A stretch of 64,000 nucleotides of DNA. Source: Myxococcales bacterium. Lineage in GTDB: Bacteria > Myxococcota_A > Polyangia > Palsa-1104 > JAEUJZ01. Shown one piece after another: positions 16,884 to 26,879 of the stretch (position 1 is its first letter; each line of letters begins with the position of its first letter). Both the position numbers and the translations under genes were made by a program. The stretch covers positions 18,422 through 82,421 of the forward strand of contig JAEUJZ010000109.1 of assembly GCA_016794505.1 (NCBI GenBank), written 5' to 3'. The notes under the pieces were generated by a model, which saw nothing but the letters and a program-made list of their open reading frames with translations, had not been told where the DNA came from and searched no databases.

Positions 16884-17969
16884 ATGGCCGATCGAGATCC
16901 CGCGCGCAGCTTGGCCGAGACCACGCTTGCGCTCTGTCGCATTCCCAGCGTCACTGGGCAGGAGGCGGCGATTGCCGACGAGCTAACCAGTCGCTGCCAA
17001 GCCATGCCTGGTGTCCGCGTCGAGCGCATCGGGCTCTCGCTGCTGGCCCGCCGCGCCGATGTGCCAGAAGGGCCGTGGATCGCGCTGGTCGGACACAGCG
17101 ACACCGTCACGCCCGCACCGCCCAGTCAGCAGCCGCTTTGCATCGACGAGGCGAGCGGTCGCGTGTTCGGCTGTGGCGCCAGCGATATGAAAGGCGGCCT
17201 GGCCGTGATGCTGGCCTTGCTGGCGGCCCCGCAGCGCTTTGCGGTCAACCTGCTGTGCGTGTTTTACGACCACGAAGAAGGCCCCGCCGAGCGCAGCGGC
17301 ATCTTGCCGATCTGTGCCTCGGCAGCGCTGCGCGATGTCGCGCTGGCTCTGTGTCTTGAGCCAACCGATGGCGTCATCCAAGCCGGCTGCATCGGTGGGT
17401 TGCAGGCGCGCGTAACGGCGCTGGGCAAGCGAGCCCACAGCGCGCGACCGTGGCAAGGACACAACGCGATCTATGCCGCGCTGCCCTTGCTGTCGCGTCT
17501 TTCGAGCTTGCCGCGAAACGAAGTGCAGGTCGGTGGCCTGCCGTTTTACGAAGTCACGACCGCGACGCAGGCTCTGACCGAAAACTCGCGCAATGTCGTG
17601 CCGGATCGCTTTGTGTTGAACATCAACCAGCGCTTTGCCCCAAACCGCAGCCTGGCCGAGGCGCGGGCCGCTCTGTTGTCGCTGATTCATTCCTGCGGTC
17701 CGTATCAGATCGAGATCGTCGACGAGGCGCCTCCCGGAGCGGTCTGCTTGGACGAGCCGCGCCTTGCCGCCTGGATCGAACAAGAGGGCCTGACGGTGGA
17801 AGCCAAGCAGGCATGGACCGATGTCGCGCGCCTGACGGCCTTGGGGATTCCGGCCGTAAACTTTGGTCCGGGAGAGACCGCGCAGGCGCATCAGGCCCAC
17901 GAGTCCGTGCCGATCGCCGCGCTGTCGGTGGCTTATCAGCGCCTGCTGCGCTTGTTGGGGGCTGTGTGA
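16884..17969 (+). CDS. dapE: Succinyl-diaminopimelate desuccinylase, M20 family
   Basis: 361 residues; GAGAG before the ATG. Removes succinate from N-succinyl-LL-diaminopimelate, the step after DapC in the DapD branch. Dinuclear zinc site visible: GHSDTV (His71, Asp73), SDMKGG (Asp101 bridging), HEEGP (Glu131 general base, Glu132), LEPTDG, and the C-terminal QAHQAHE histidine. The dimerisation domain begins GLQARVTALGKRAHSARPWQGHNA, with the conserved histidine. Its TGA overlaps the ATG of the next gene by one base (TGATG), so translation is coupled. Confidence 0.93.
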   Translation: MADRDPARSLAETTLALCRIPSVTGQEAAIADELTSRCQAMPGVRVERIGLSLLARRADVPEGPWIALVGHSDTVTPAPPSQQPLCIDEASGRVFGCGASDMKGGLAVMLALLAAPQRFAVNLLCVFYDHEEGPAERSGILPICASAALRDVALALCLEPTDGVIQAGCIGGLQARVTALGKRAHSARPWQGHNAIYAALPLLSRLSSLPRNEVQVGGLPFYEVTTATQALTENSRNVVPDRFVLNINQRFAPNRSLAEARAALLSLIHSCGPYQIEIVDEAPPGAVCLDEPRLAAWIEQEGLTVEAKQAWTDVARLTALGIPAVNFGPGETAQAHQAHESVPIAALSVAYQRLLRLLGAV

Positions 17970-18862
17970 TGCAAGAACGTATGCCAGCTGTCGATGCCTG
18001 GATCTGGATCGATGGCGAACTCCTGCCAGCGAGCGAGGCGCGGGTGCCTGTGCTCGATCGCGGCTTTCTGTACGGCGACAGCATCTTTGAAGTGACGCGC
18101 ACCGCGCAGCGCCGTCCGCTGTTTTTTGCCGAGCATCTGGCGCGCTTGGAACAGTCAGCGCGCTTGCTTGCCATGACGCTTCCCGATCGTGACGCGCTGG
18201 TCATGGCGTGTCGCGCCGTCGTCGACCAGTTCGCCGAAAGCGAGTGTTATCTGCGCTTGATCGTGACGCGCGGCAGCGGGCCGCTCGACTTGGATCCAGC
18301 AGTCGCTGACGCACCGCGGCTGGTCGTGCTGGGCAAGTCGCTGCGCTTGCCCGAGCCGGCGCTGTACGAGCGCGGTGTGGCTCTGGCCACGGTGACCCCA
18401 GCCGACTGCGGCGTGCGCATGCTGCCTGCCGCGAAGTCGAGCAACTATTTGCCGTCGGTGATGGCGCTGCATCTGGCGCGCAAGCGGCAGGCGTACGAAG
18501 CGCTTTTGTGCGATGCCGAAGGCGCCATTACCGAGGGCGCGTCCTCGAACTTTTTCATTGTGCGGGCCGGCGTGCTGATGACGCCGCCTTTGTCTTTGGG
18601 ACTGCTTTCGGGGATCACGCGAGCGGTCGTTTTGCGCATGGCGCAGCAGCACGGAATCCCGACCCGCGAAGCGCGCTTTACCGCCGAAGATGCCGAGCGC
18701 GCCGATGAAGCCTTCCTGACCAGCAGCGTGCGCGGCCTGGTGCCGGTGACGCGCCTAAACGATCAGCCGCTTGGCCCAGGGCAGCCCGGCCCGATCACGC
18801 AGCAGCTTCTTTCCGCCTATGCCGCCTGCCTCGCCGATGGAGGAAGCTGGTCGGTGTCATGA
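17969..18862 (+). CDS. PLP-dependent class IV aminotransferase (BCAT/D-amino-acid aminotransferase/ADC lyase family)
   Basis: 297 residues, fold type IV PLP enzyme. Signatures: WIDGELLPASEARVPVLDRGFLYGDSIFE, LRLIVTRGSG, the PLP lysine in PAAKSSNYLPSV (Lys156), EALLCDAEGAITEGASSNFFIV, and EAFLTSSVRGLVPVTRL. The family includes branched-chain aminotransferase, D-alanine aminotransferase and PabC; length and the SSNYL/LLSGITR motifs do not discriminate. Its position directly after dapE, with coupled translation, could mean use in lysine/diaminopimelate transamination (the missing DapC step), but that is context inference only. Next gene overlaps its stop by four bases (ATGA). Confidence 0.85.
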   Translation: MQERMPAVDAWIWIDGELLPASEARVPVLDRGFLYGDSIFEVTRTAQRRPLFFAEHLARLEQSARLLAMTLPDRDALVMACRAVVDQFAESECYLRLIVTRGSGPLDLDPAVADAPRLVVLGKSLRLPEPALYERGVALATVTPADCGVRMLPAAKSSNYLPSVMALHLARKRQAYEALLCDAEGAITEGASSNFFIVRAGVLMTPPLSLGLLSGITRAVVLRMAQQHGIPTREARFTAEDAERADEAFLTSSVRGLVPVTRLNDQPLGPGQPGPITQQLLSAYAACLADGGSWSVS

Positions 18863-20100
18863 GCGAGCTTTCGGTTCGCATCGAGCACAGTATCCAGGCC
18901 GTGCCGCAGACCGCGTGGAATGAGCTCATCACCACCGCCGACGCCGTGGGCGACGCCGACAACCCCTTTGTCGACTGGCGCTTTCTTGCGGCCCTGGAAG
19001 AGAGCGGCTGTGCCGTGGCAGCGCGCGGCTTTCTGCCCTGTCCATTTGCCGTCTATTCCGGGCGCACGCTGGTCGCTGTGGCCCCCGCCTATATCAAGCA
19101 GGACAGCGACGGCGACTTCAGCCGCGACTGGGACTGGGCCGCGGCTGCCGAGCGCGCTGGTCTTCCGTACTATCCCAAGCTGGTCTTTGGCGTGCCGTTT
19201 ACGCCGGTCACCGGGCGACGCCTGCTTCTGCCCGGCCCGCTATCACCCGCCGAACGAGCACCGATTGTTTCCGCCCTGCTGGGCGCGGCGCGGCGCTTCT
19301 GCCACGAGCAGGGCATCGCGTCCATGCATGTGCTGTTTCCGACGGAACATCAGCTGCACGAGCTGTCGCACCAGGGGCTGATCCCGCGCGTCGCGTTTCA
19401 GTATCACTTTCGCAACCCCGGCTATCGCCAGCCCGAGGAGTTTTATGCCCGCTTTTCGTCGAAGCGGCGCAATGCGCTCAAGCGCGAGCGCAGCGCGGCG
19501 CAGGGCCAAGGCATCGCGCTATACACCCTGCGCGGCGACGAGATTGCGCGCGATCCGCGAAAGTATGCCGATCTGGCCCACGCGCTGCATGCCTCGACGG
19601 TGGAAAAGCTGATCTGGGGGCGGCGCTGGCTGAACCAGGCGTTTTATCGTCGGCTGTTTTCCAGCCTTCCCCACGTCGTCGAGCTCGTCGTCGCCGAGCG
19701 CAATGGCCACGTCATCGCCGGAGCCTTCAACGTCGCATCGCACGGCGGGGCCGAAGCCGACGGACCGCCAGGGCGGACGCCTCGCCTCTATGGGCGATAC
19801 TGGGGTTGTTTTGAAGAACATCCATTTTTACATTTCAATGTTTGCTATTACCACAGCATTGACGAATGCATTCGGCGAAAGGTGGCTATCTTTGAAGGCG
19901 GGGCTGGCGGCGAGCACAAGATCGCGCGAGGCTTCGAGCCCAGCGAGACGTACAGCGCACACGCCTTTTTCGACCCGCGCTTAGAGGCCGCGCTGCGTCG
20001 GCACCTGCAGCACGAACTACAGGCGCGCACCCAGGCCATCGCCGAGTATCGCAAGCAGGCGCCTGTGTTGAAACCGTGGTCCCCGGATCCGACGCCCTAA
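18859..20100 (+). CDS. COG3146/DUF482 GNAT-fold acyltransferase (peptidogalycan-biosynthesis-like)
   Basis: 413 residues, two tandem GNAT folds. Family features seen: NPFVDWRFLAALEESGCA, LVAVAPAYIKQDSDGDF(SR)DW, ARFSSKRRNALKRER (basic acceptor/phosphate loop), VIAGAFNV, LYGRYWGC, and the characteristic HPFLHFNVCYYHSIDECI followed by FEGGAGGEHKIARGFEP. The family is related to FemX/peptidyltransferases and often annotated as peptidogalycan biosynthesis; the true substrate is unknown. The HFNVCYYHSI segment (about 19801-19862) is coded with AT-rich codons unlike the rest. Last gene of the dap operon, coupled to the aminotransferase. Convergent with acs across a short AT-rich gap. Confidence 0.85.
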   Translation: MSELSVRIEHSIQAVPQTAWNELITTADAVGDADNPFVDWRFLAALEESGCAVAARGFLPCPFAVYSGRTLVAVAPAYIKQDSDGDFSRDWDWAAAAERAGLPYYPKLVFGVPFTPVTGRRLLLPGPLSPAERAPIVSALLGAARRFCHEQGIASMHVLFPTEHQLHELSHQGLIPRVAFQYHFRNPGYRQPEEFYARFSSKRRNALKRERSAAQGQGIALYTLRGDEIARDPRKYADLAHALHASTVEKLIWGRRWLNQAFYRRLFSSLPHVVELVVAERNGHVIAGAFNVASHGGAEADGPPGRTPRLYGRYWGCFEEHPFLHFNVCYYHSIDECIRRKVAIFEGGAGGEHKIARGFEPSETYSAHAFFDPRLEAALRRHLQHELQARTQAIAEYRKQAPVLKPWSPDPTP

Positions 20101-20141
20101 TATATCTTCATAAAATCCAATAAGAGCGGTTTCAGGCGGGC

Positions 20142-22145
<2,004 letters not shown>

Positions 22146-22151
22146 GGGGCG

Positions 22152-22157
22152 AGTGTA
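22152..22157 (-). promoter_or_regulatory. Candidate -10 box (TACACT) for leaderless acs
   Basis: On the minus strand TACACT ends six bases before the acs ATG (22145), and that ATG has no Shine-Dalgarno sequence. No good -35 at 16-18 bases. Confidence 0.3.
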
Positions 22158-22267
22158 CTTTTTTTCGCCGCGCTTTTGGCGCTGCGCTGCGGACGCGTTT
22201 TGGCTCGCGCAGCGTCGAAGGAGATCGCGCGTCCAGCGACGCGGGCTTCGTATTAGGATGAATTCTG

Positions 22268-24286
22268 ATGCCGGGCGAAGTCACCAGACGGGCGCTGCGC
22301 AGCTTGCTCGACGTGCTGCTGCCCGTGGCTTCTGACTTCGACGCGCTGTGCATCGATCACTTCCCCCGCGTCAATCAGCGCTTCGCCACCGGCATGGATC
22401 GCACCAGCCGCACCAACCTGCTTCTGGCGCAGGCCCGGCCCGACGACATCTTGGCCGCGCTGACCCGGATCTGTGACGCTGACGAGGTCCACGAGCGCTT
22501 GGCGCAGCTGCAGTCGGCCCATGGCTATGCCCGCGAGTGCGCGTCCGAAGCGCTGAGCGCGCGGCTGCAAGCCTTGCTGCTTGAGCGCGACCGCCTGAGC
22601 AGCGAGGCCGCCAGCGCGGAACAGCCGCTTGACCTGTCGGTCCGCAACGCCGAGATCGCCGCGATCAAAAAAGAGCTTCGCCGCGGTCCGCGCCTCAACG
22701 AGGGCGAAATCCTCGACGAGCGCTTCATCTTGCAGCAGCGCATCGGGCACGGCGGCTATGGCGATGTCTGGTTGGCCTTCGACCGCGGTCGCCAGTGCCT
22801 GGTGGCGCTGAAGGTGCTGCACGGTCGACGCGAAGACCCCAACAGCATCGAGCGCTTTTATCGCGGAGCCCGCGTGCTGATGCAGCTTTCGCACCCGCAC
22901 TTGGTCCATGTCCTTGAGCCGCCCGGCGAGCACGAAGGATTTCATTACTTCGTCATGGAATACGTACACGGCGGCGATCTAGAGCGCGCGATGCGCGAAG
23001 ACCGCGTCGAGCGCCCCCAGGCCCTGCAGGCGCTCTTGCAGGCGGCGTCGGCCTTGGCGTATGCCCACCAGCGCGGCCTGATTCACCGCGATATCAAGCC
23101 GACGAACATCCTGCTCGATGGCACCGGCAGCGCGCGACTGACCGACTTTGATCTGGTCTCGGCCGACGACAGTACGGGCGGCACGGCTTCGGGCGTGGCC
23201 ATGGGGACGCTGCTTTATTCGGCGCCCGAGGTTCACGAGGATGCGCGGCGCGCCGACGAGCGCAGCGATGTGTATTCCCTGGGCATGACCTTGCTGTGCG
23301 TGCTGTACGGTCGGCCTCTGCCGCGTGTGGCGATCTTTCATGGGCTGGACTTCGCGCGACAGCAGGGCTGTCCGTCGGCCTTTCTGCCGCTGATCGAGTC
23401 TGCCACGGCCGATCAGCCCAGCCAGCGCCCGGCCGGGGTTCGTGCGTTTTCTGCCTGGCTGGAAGCAGCCATCGCCGCCGACCGTCGCACGCAGCCACTG
23501 CTTGCCCTGCCGCCTGCCGCCCACAGCGCCAATTCGACGCAAGAGCTGGCGCCGTCCCAGTCGTCAAACCCGCGGTGGTCCTGGACCGGGTCGAGCAGCA
23601 ACCTGTGGGGCCAGCACAACCGCTGGCTGGGCTGGGCGCTGTCGGCCCTGACTCTTGCCGTCGGCGTCGGCTTTGTGCTGGTGCGTCTGCGCGGACCACG
23701 CAGCGTGCAGGTTCCCGCGCTCGTGTCTTCCCCGCCGACGTCTGTGGCTTCGATGACGGAAGAAGCGCTGAGCCAACGCAGCGCAGACAGCGTGACCGCG
23801 CCCGTCCCGTTGCGGGTCCCCAGCGAACCAGTACACGCGTCGGAAAAAGAAGACGAAACCAAGGCCAGCAGCAAGTCGCCAAGCAGCAAGCCTGCGACGC
23901 ACCCGAGACCCGCCGCCAAGCTGAGCTGTCTTGGTGAGTCGCCCCCACGCAAGCGCTCGGCGGGCGCTGGCCGGCAAAACCCAGAGCTGCTGGACATGGT
24001 GCTCGCGCAGGCCCAGACCGAGTACAGCCAAGGTCGTTTCAGCCAAGCGATTCGCATGGCTCGAACCGCTCTGCCGGACAGCCCGCTGCGGGCCTGGCGC
24101 ATCATTGGGGCCGCGGCCTGTCAAACCGGCGACCGCACGCTTGCGCAGGCAGCCTATGACTGTCTAAAGAGCGCCGAGCGCGGGTACCTGATCCTGGTCT
24201 GCGAAAAGCGAGGCATCCGCATCGCCTCGACCGATTCAGCGACCGAGATCCCCGTCCAGAAGAGCGCGTCCATGTCCGCCAATTAA
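22268..24286 (+). CDS. Membrane Ser/Thr protein kinase with N-terminal death-like (effector-associated) domain
   Basis: 672 residues. Residues 1-70 (LRSLLDVLLPVASDFDALCIDHFP... TNLLLAQARPDDILAALTRI) resemble the bacterial effector-associated death-like domain found at the ends of conflict and signalling proteins. A coiled linker follows (90-140). Kinase domain about 150-405: IGHGGYGDVW, Lys182, HRDIKPTN (Asp275), but DFD (293-295, TDFDLV) instead of DFG, and GTLLYSAPE. One transmembrane helix at about 453-474, then a Ser/Lys-rich stretch and a C-terminal TPR-like helical part (ELLDMVLAQAQTEYSQGRFSQAIRMAR). The DFDLV variant is known among bacterial kinases. Convergent with the AT-rich GIDE gene, 25 bases apart. 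Confidence 0.85.
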   Translation: MPGEVTRRALRSLLDVLLPVASDFDALCIDHFPRVNQRFATGMDRTSRTNLLLAQARPDDILAALTRICDADEVHERLAQLQSAHGYARECASEALSARLQALLLERDRLSSEAASAEQPLDLSVRNAEIAAIKKELRRGPRLNEGEILDERFILQQRIGHGGYGDVWLAFDRGRQCLVALKVLHGRREDPNSIERFYRGARVLMQLSHPHLVHVLEPPGEHEGFHYFVMEYVHGGDLERAMREDRVERPQALQALLQAASALAYAHQRGLIHRDIKPTNILLDGTGSARLTDFDLVSADDSTGGTASGVAMGTLLYSAPEVHEDARRADERSDVYSLGMTLLCVLYGRPLPRVAIFHGLDFARQQGCPSAFLPLIESATADQPSQRPAGVRAFSAWLEAAIAADRRTQPLLALPPAAHSANSTQELAPSQSSNPRWSWTGSSSNLWGQHNRWLGWALSALTLAVGVGFVLVRLRGPRSVQVPALVSSPPTSVASMTEEALSQRSADSVTAPVPLRVPSEPVHASEKEDETKASSKSPSSKPATHPRPAAKLSCLGESPPRKRSAGAGRQNPELLDMVLAQAQTEYSQGRFSQAIRMARTALPDSPLRAWRIIGAAACQTGDRTLAQAAYDCLKSAERGYLILVCEKRGIRIASTDSATEIPVQKSASMSAN

Positions 24287-24311
24287 TTTCTAAATATCGC
24301 CCCAGTTGAAA

Positions 24312-25112
24312 TTACTTCTTTTTTGGAAGTTGCGATATTAGATCGCATTTTGGACAGCGCGCCTGCAGTGCGCCAAAATCGATGATACGCGTCGGAATCG
24401 CAGCACCGCAGAATTGGCAGTTCATTGGCAAAAATGGCCACCGTGAATGGTCCTCTTCCAGAATCAAGCCAGCCTCGCGCAGGAGCTCACGATCCGTCGT
24501 GATGAATATCGTTGGTGTCGTGTGGAATACCAGACAACGCCGTCCGTTCGGACCCGTGGCTTCGCCTTTCCTGGGTGCATCTTCCCAAGAACCTTGCCCG
24601 ATCACGGCAACGATCTCATCGTTTGTTATCGTGGATTCGATTAGACGCGTGTTAGGCGCTTCTGAAGCAGGGATGCCGCGACTGGCGAAAAATGCCATCA
24701 CCGCGGGATCTTCTTCTTCTGCAGAGGCATTCGAGTGATGCTGCGCTTTTCGCGCCGCAGCTATGACCGCAATATCAGATTCGCGCGATAGCGCGACAAG
24801 TGCTTGGCCAGTATCGTCCTCAACATAAAAATCTATACCCCGTGTTTCATTTATTATTATATCGCCTGTCTCGCCTCTGTATTGATCAACAGATAAATGA
24901 TAATAGCAGCATTGGTCCTTTGAAAAAGGCGCCTGAAGAATTTTATCGCCAAATTTTACTCGACCTACAATCGTTACAATCGCACCCTCTTGAACATCTT
25001 TGATAGACACCCGAAGATGCCGCGCCAAGGCTCTTCGTATGCGGGGATAGGGAAGAAAATAATACCACACAACAAACAAAGAGATCAGCGATACCCCAAT
25101 AATTAGATTCAT
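24312..25112 (-). CDS. GIDE-domain-like membrane protein with C-terminal zinc ribbon
   Basis: 266 residues. An N-terminal membrane anchor (MNLIIGVSLISLFVVWYYFL) is followed by a GIDE-like domain: EGAIVTIVGRVKFGD, APFSKDQCCYYHLSVDQY, GIDFYVEDDTGQALVAL. This is the central domain of the eukaryotic mitochondrial E3 ligase MUL1. The RING finger is absent; the tail has CQFC...CPKC, a zinc-ribbon pair. Base composition is far lower in G+C than every neighbour (about 45% by eye), with codons such as ATT, AAA and TCA. The gene was therefore probably acquired separately, or is under different pressure. It faces the death-like-domain kinase tail-to-tail. Function unknown. Confidence 0.65.
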   Translation of the reverse strand: MNLIIGVSLISLFVVWYYFLPYPRIRRALARHLRVSIKDVQEGAIVTIVGRVKFGDKILQAPFSKDQCCYYHLSVDQYRGETGDIIINETRGIDFYVEDDTGQALVALSRESDIAVIAAARKAQHHSNASAEEEDPAVMAFFASRGIPASEAPNTRLIESTITNDEIVAVIGQGSWEDAPRKGEATGPNGRRCLVFHTTPTIFITTDRELLREAGLILEEDHSRWPFLPMNCQFCGAAIPTRIIDFGALQARCPKCDLISQLPKKK

Positions 25113-25194
25113 CGCTTCTTCACCTGAGACCGCTTTATCGCAAAAGCTGTCTCAGTCTAAGCGATCTTCGTCCTTCTCTTCAGACGATACGCTT

Positions 25195-26799
25195 CTAAGG
25201 CCGCGGGGTGGCCCAGGTCGCGCTGCTCTCGTTGCCCAGGCGATCGACGGCGCGCACCACCAAGCCGACGATGCCCGTCGTGCTGGCCAGCGAGTAACGC
25301 ACCGGGCTGCCCGCTGCTGGGATGGTGTCGCTGTTCCAGCCGCTGGCCGTCTTGCTCGACACGACATACCAAAACGGCGCGCTGCCACCGCTGCCGGGCT
25401 CGATGCGCAGGGTATAGCCGCTGCCCTCGCGCAGGCCGCTGACCGTCGGTCGAGACGGCACAGTGCTGTCGAGCCAAGGCGCGGCCGGCACCACGGCGCG
25501 CTGCGCATACAAGCCGCTGCGCAGCGTCGTGGTCAGCCCTCCAGGGTTTCGCGGAAAGACCTTGTAGCTGTAATGGATGTTGCCGGTCGCGCCGCTGCGA
25601 CGGCGCGTCTCGCGGATCTGATCTTCGATCTCGCGCACGGGATAGCTGCCGTCGGATACGCGGTTGGTGGCCAAGCCGGGCCACAGGTGTCGGCCCTGCT
25701 TGTTTTCAGCGCGCCAAAAGTCGACAAGCGCCGTATAGCTCTGCGCGGCCGGCGCGATCGGCCAGTAAAGCTGCGGCGCGAAATAGTCCAGCCAGCCGCT
25801 GTTCAGCCAGCGCCGCGAGTCGGCATACAGCTCGTTGTACGAGTCGAGCCCGACGATGCCGGGTGGGTGGCCCGGTCGCCAGATGCCAAACGGCGCGATG
25901 CCAAACAGCACGCCGCGCTTTTCCGACTTGATGCGCTGATACAGGCGCTCGATGAGCTGGTTCACGTGATCGCGACGCCAGTCGGCGCGACTCAGCGTGC
26001 CGCCGCCGGCCTTGTACGCGTTCCAGTTGGCGTCATCCGGGAAGTCGCCGCCCGCCGGGTAATACGAGCGGTACGGATAAAAATAGTCGTCGATGTGGAC
26101 GCCATCGATGTCATAGCGACGGACGACATCGGCAATCACGTCGATGGTGTAGCTCTTGGTATCGGCAGCGGTCGGATCCATCCACAGATAGTTGCCGACG
26201 GTGCGCACCAGGTCGGGTCGCCGCTTGCTGATGTGATTGGCAGCCATGCCCGCCGCCGTGCCAGGCAAGGCCACGCGATAGGGATTGAACCAGGCGTGCA
26301 AGAGCAGCCCGCGCTTGTGCGCCTCGGCGACCCAGAACGAAAGCGGGTCGTACGCCGGGCTGGGTGCCTTGCCGTTTTGGCCCGTCAGATAAGCGGACCA
26401 CGGCTCGATGGTGGAGGCATACAGCGCATCTGCCGACGGACGGACCTGCAAGACCAGCGCGTTTAGGCCGAGCGAGCGCGCCTGCTCGCAGATGCGGATC
26501 GCTTCGTCCTGCTGCTGCGCGGAAGACAGCGTGCTGCGCGAGGGCCAGTCGAGGTTATAGACCGTCGCCACCCAGGCGGCGCGCAGCTCTCGCGGGGCCG
26601 ACGGAATCGCGCTGGCGCTCAGGGCTTCAACGGCGGCGGACTGCACGGCCTCATCCTCGGCGCTGTCCGAAAGCGGACCGCCACAGGACACAGCGCTGCC
26701 AGTCAGAATCAACAAACCCAGCGCCCGAAAAGGCCGGTATCCCCGATCTGCACAGAGCGGCGCCGCGTTCCAAGAATGAAGGTGCGTGGGCTTCTGCAT
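25195..26799 (-). CDS. GHL10 (DUF187-type) glycoside-hydrolase-like lipoprotein
   Basis: 534 residues from the ATG at 26799, chosen because the signal peptide and lipobox (LTGSAVSCGG) follow it; longer upstream starts exist. Catalytic TIM-barrel region about 60-420: PRELRAAWVATVYNLDWPS, LGLNALVLQVRPSADALY, LLLHAWFNPYR, the acidic strand IDGVHIDDYFYPY, GIAPFGIW, GWLDYFAPQLYWPI. This is the family of YngK-like proteins (glycosyl hydrolase-like 10), which act outside the cytoplasm on undefined polysaccharides. The C-terminal 100 residues form a fibronectin-III-like domain (SRPTVSGLREGSGYTLRIEPG...GIVGLVVRAVDRLGNES). Outer-membrane location inferred. Confidence 0.85.
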   Translation of the reverse strand: MQKPTHLHSWNAAPLCADRGYRPFRALGLLILTGSAVSCGGPLSDSAEDEAVQSAAVEALSASAIPSAPRELRAAWVATVYNLDWPSRSTLSSAQQQDEAIRICEQARSLGLNALVLQVRPSADALYASTIEPWSAYLTGQNGKAPSPAYDPLSFWVAEAHKRGLLLHAWFNPYRVALPGTAAGMAANHISKRRPDLVRTVGNYLWMDPTAADTKSYTIDVIADVVRRYDIDGVHIDDYFYPYRSYYPAGGDFPDDANWNAYKAGGGTLSRADWRRDHVNQLIERLYQRIKSEKRGVLFGIAPFGIWRPGHPPGIVGLDSYNELYADSRRWLNSGWLDYFAPQLYWPIAPAAQSYTALVDFWRAENKQGRHLWPGLATNRVSDGSYPVREIEDQIRETRRRSGATGNIHYSYKVFPRNPGGLTTTLRSGLYAQRAVVPAAPWLDSTVPSRPTVSGLREGSGYTLRIEPGSGGSAPFWYVVSSKTASGWNSDTIPAAGSPVRYSLASTTGIVGLVVRAVDRLGNESSATWATPRP

Positions 26800-26879
26800 G
26801 CCTGCCGCGTACCACGATCGCAGCGAGCCCAGCCGGCTTTTTTCTCGTGATAACATCGCAAAATTCTTCACGATCTCGC

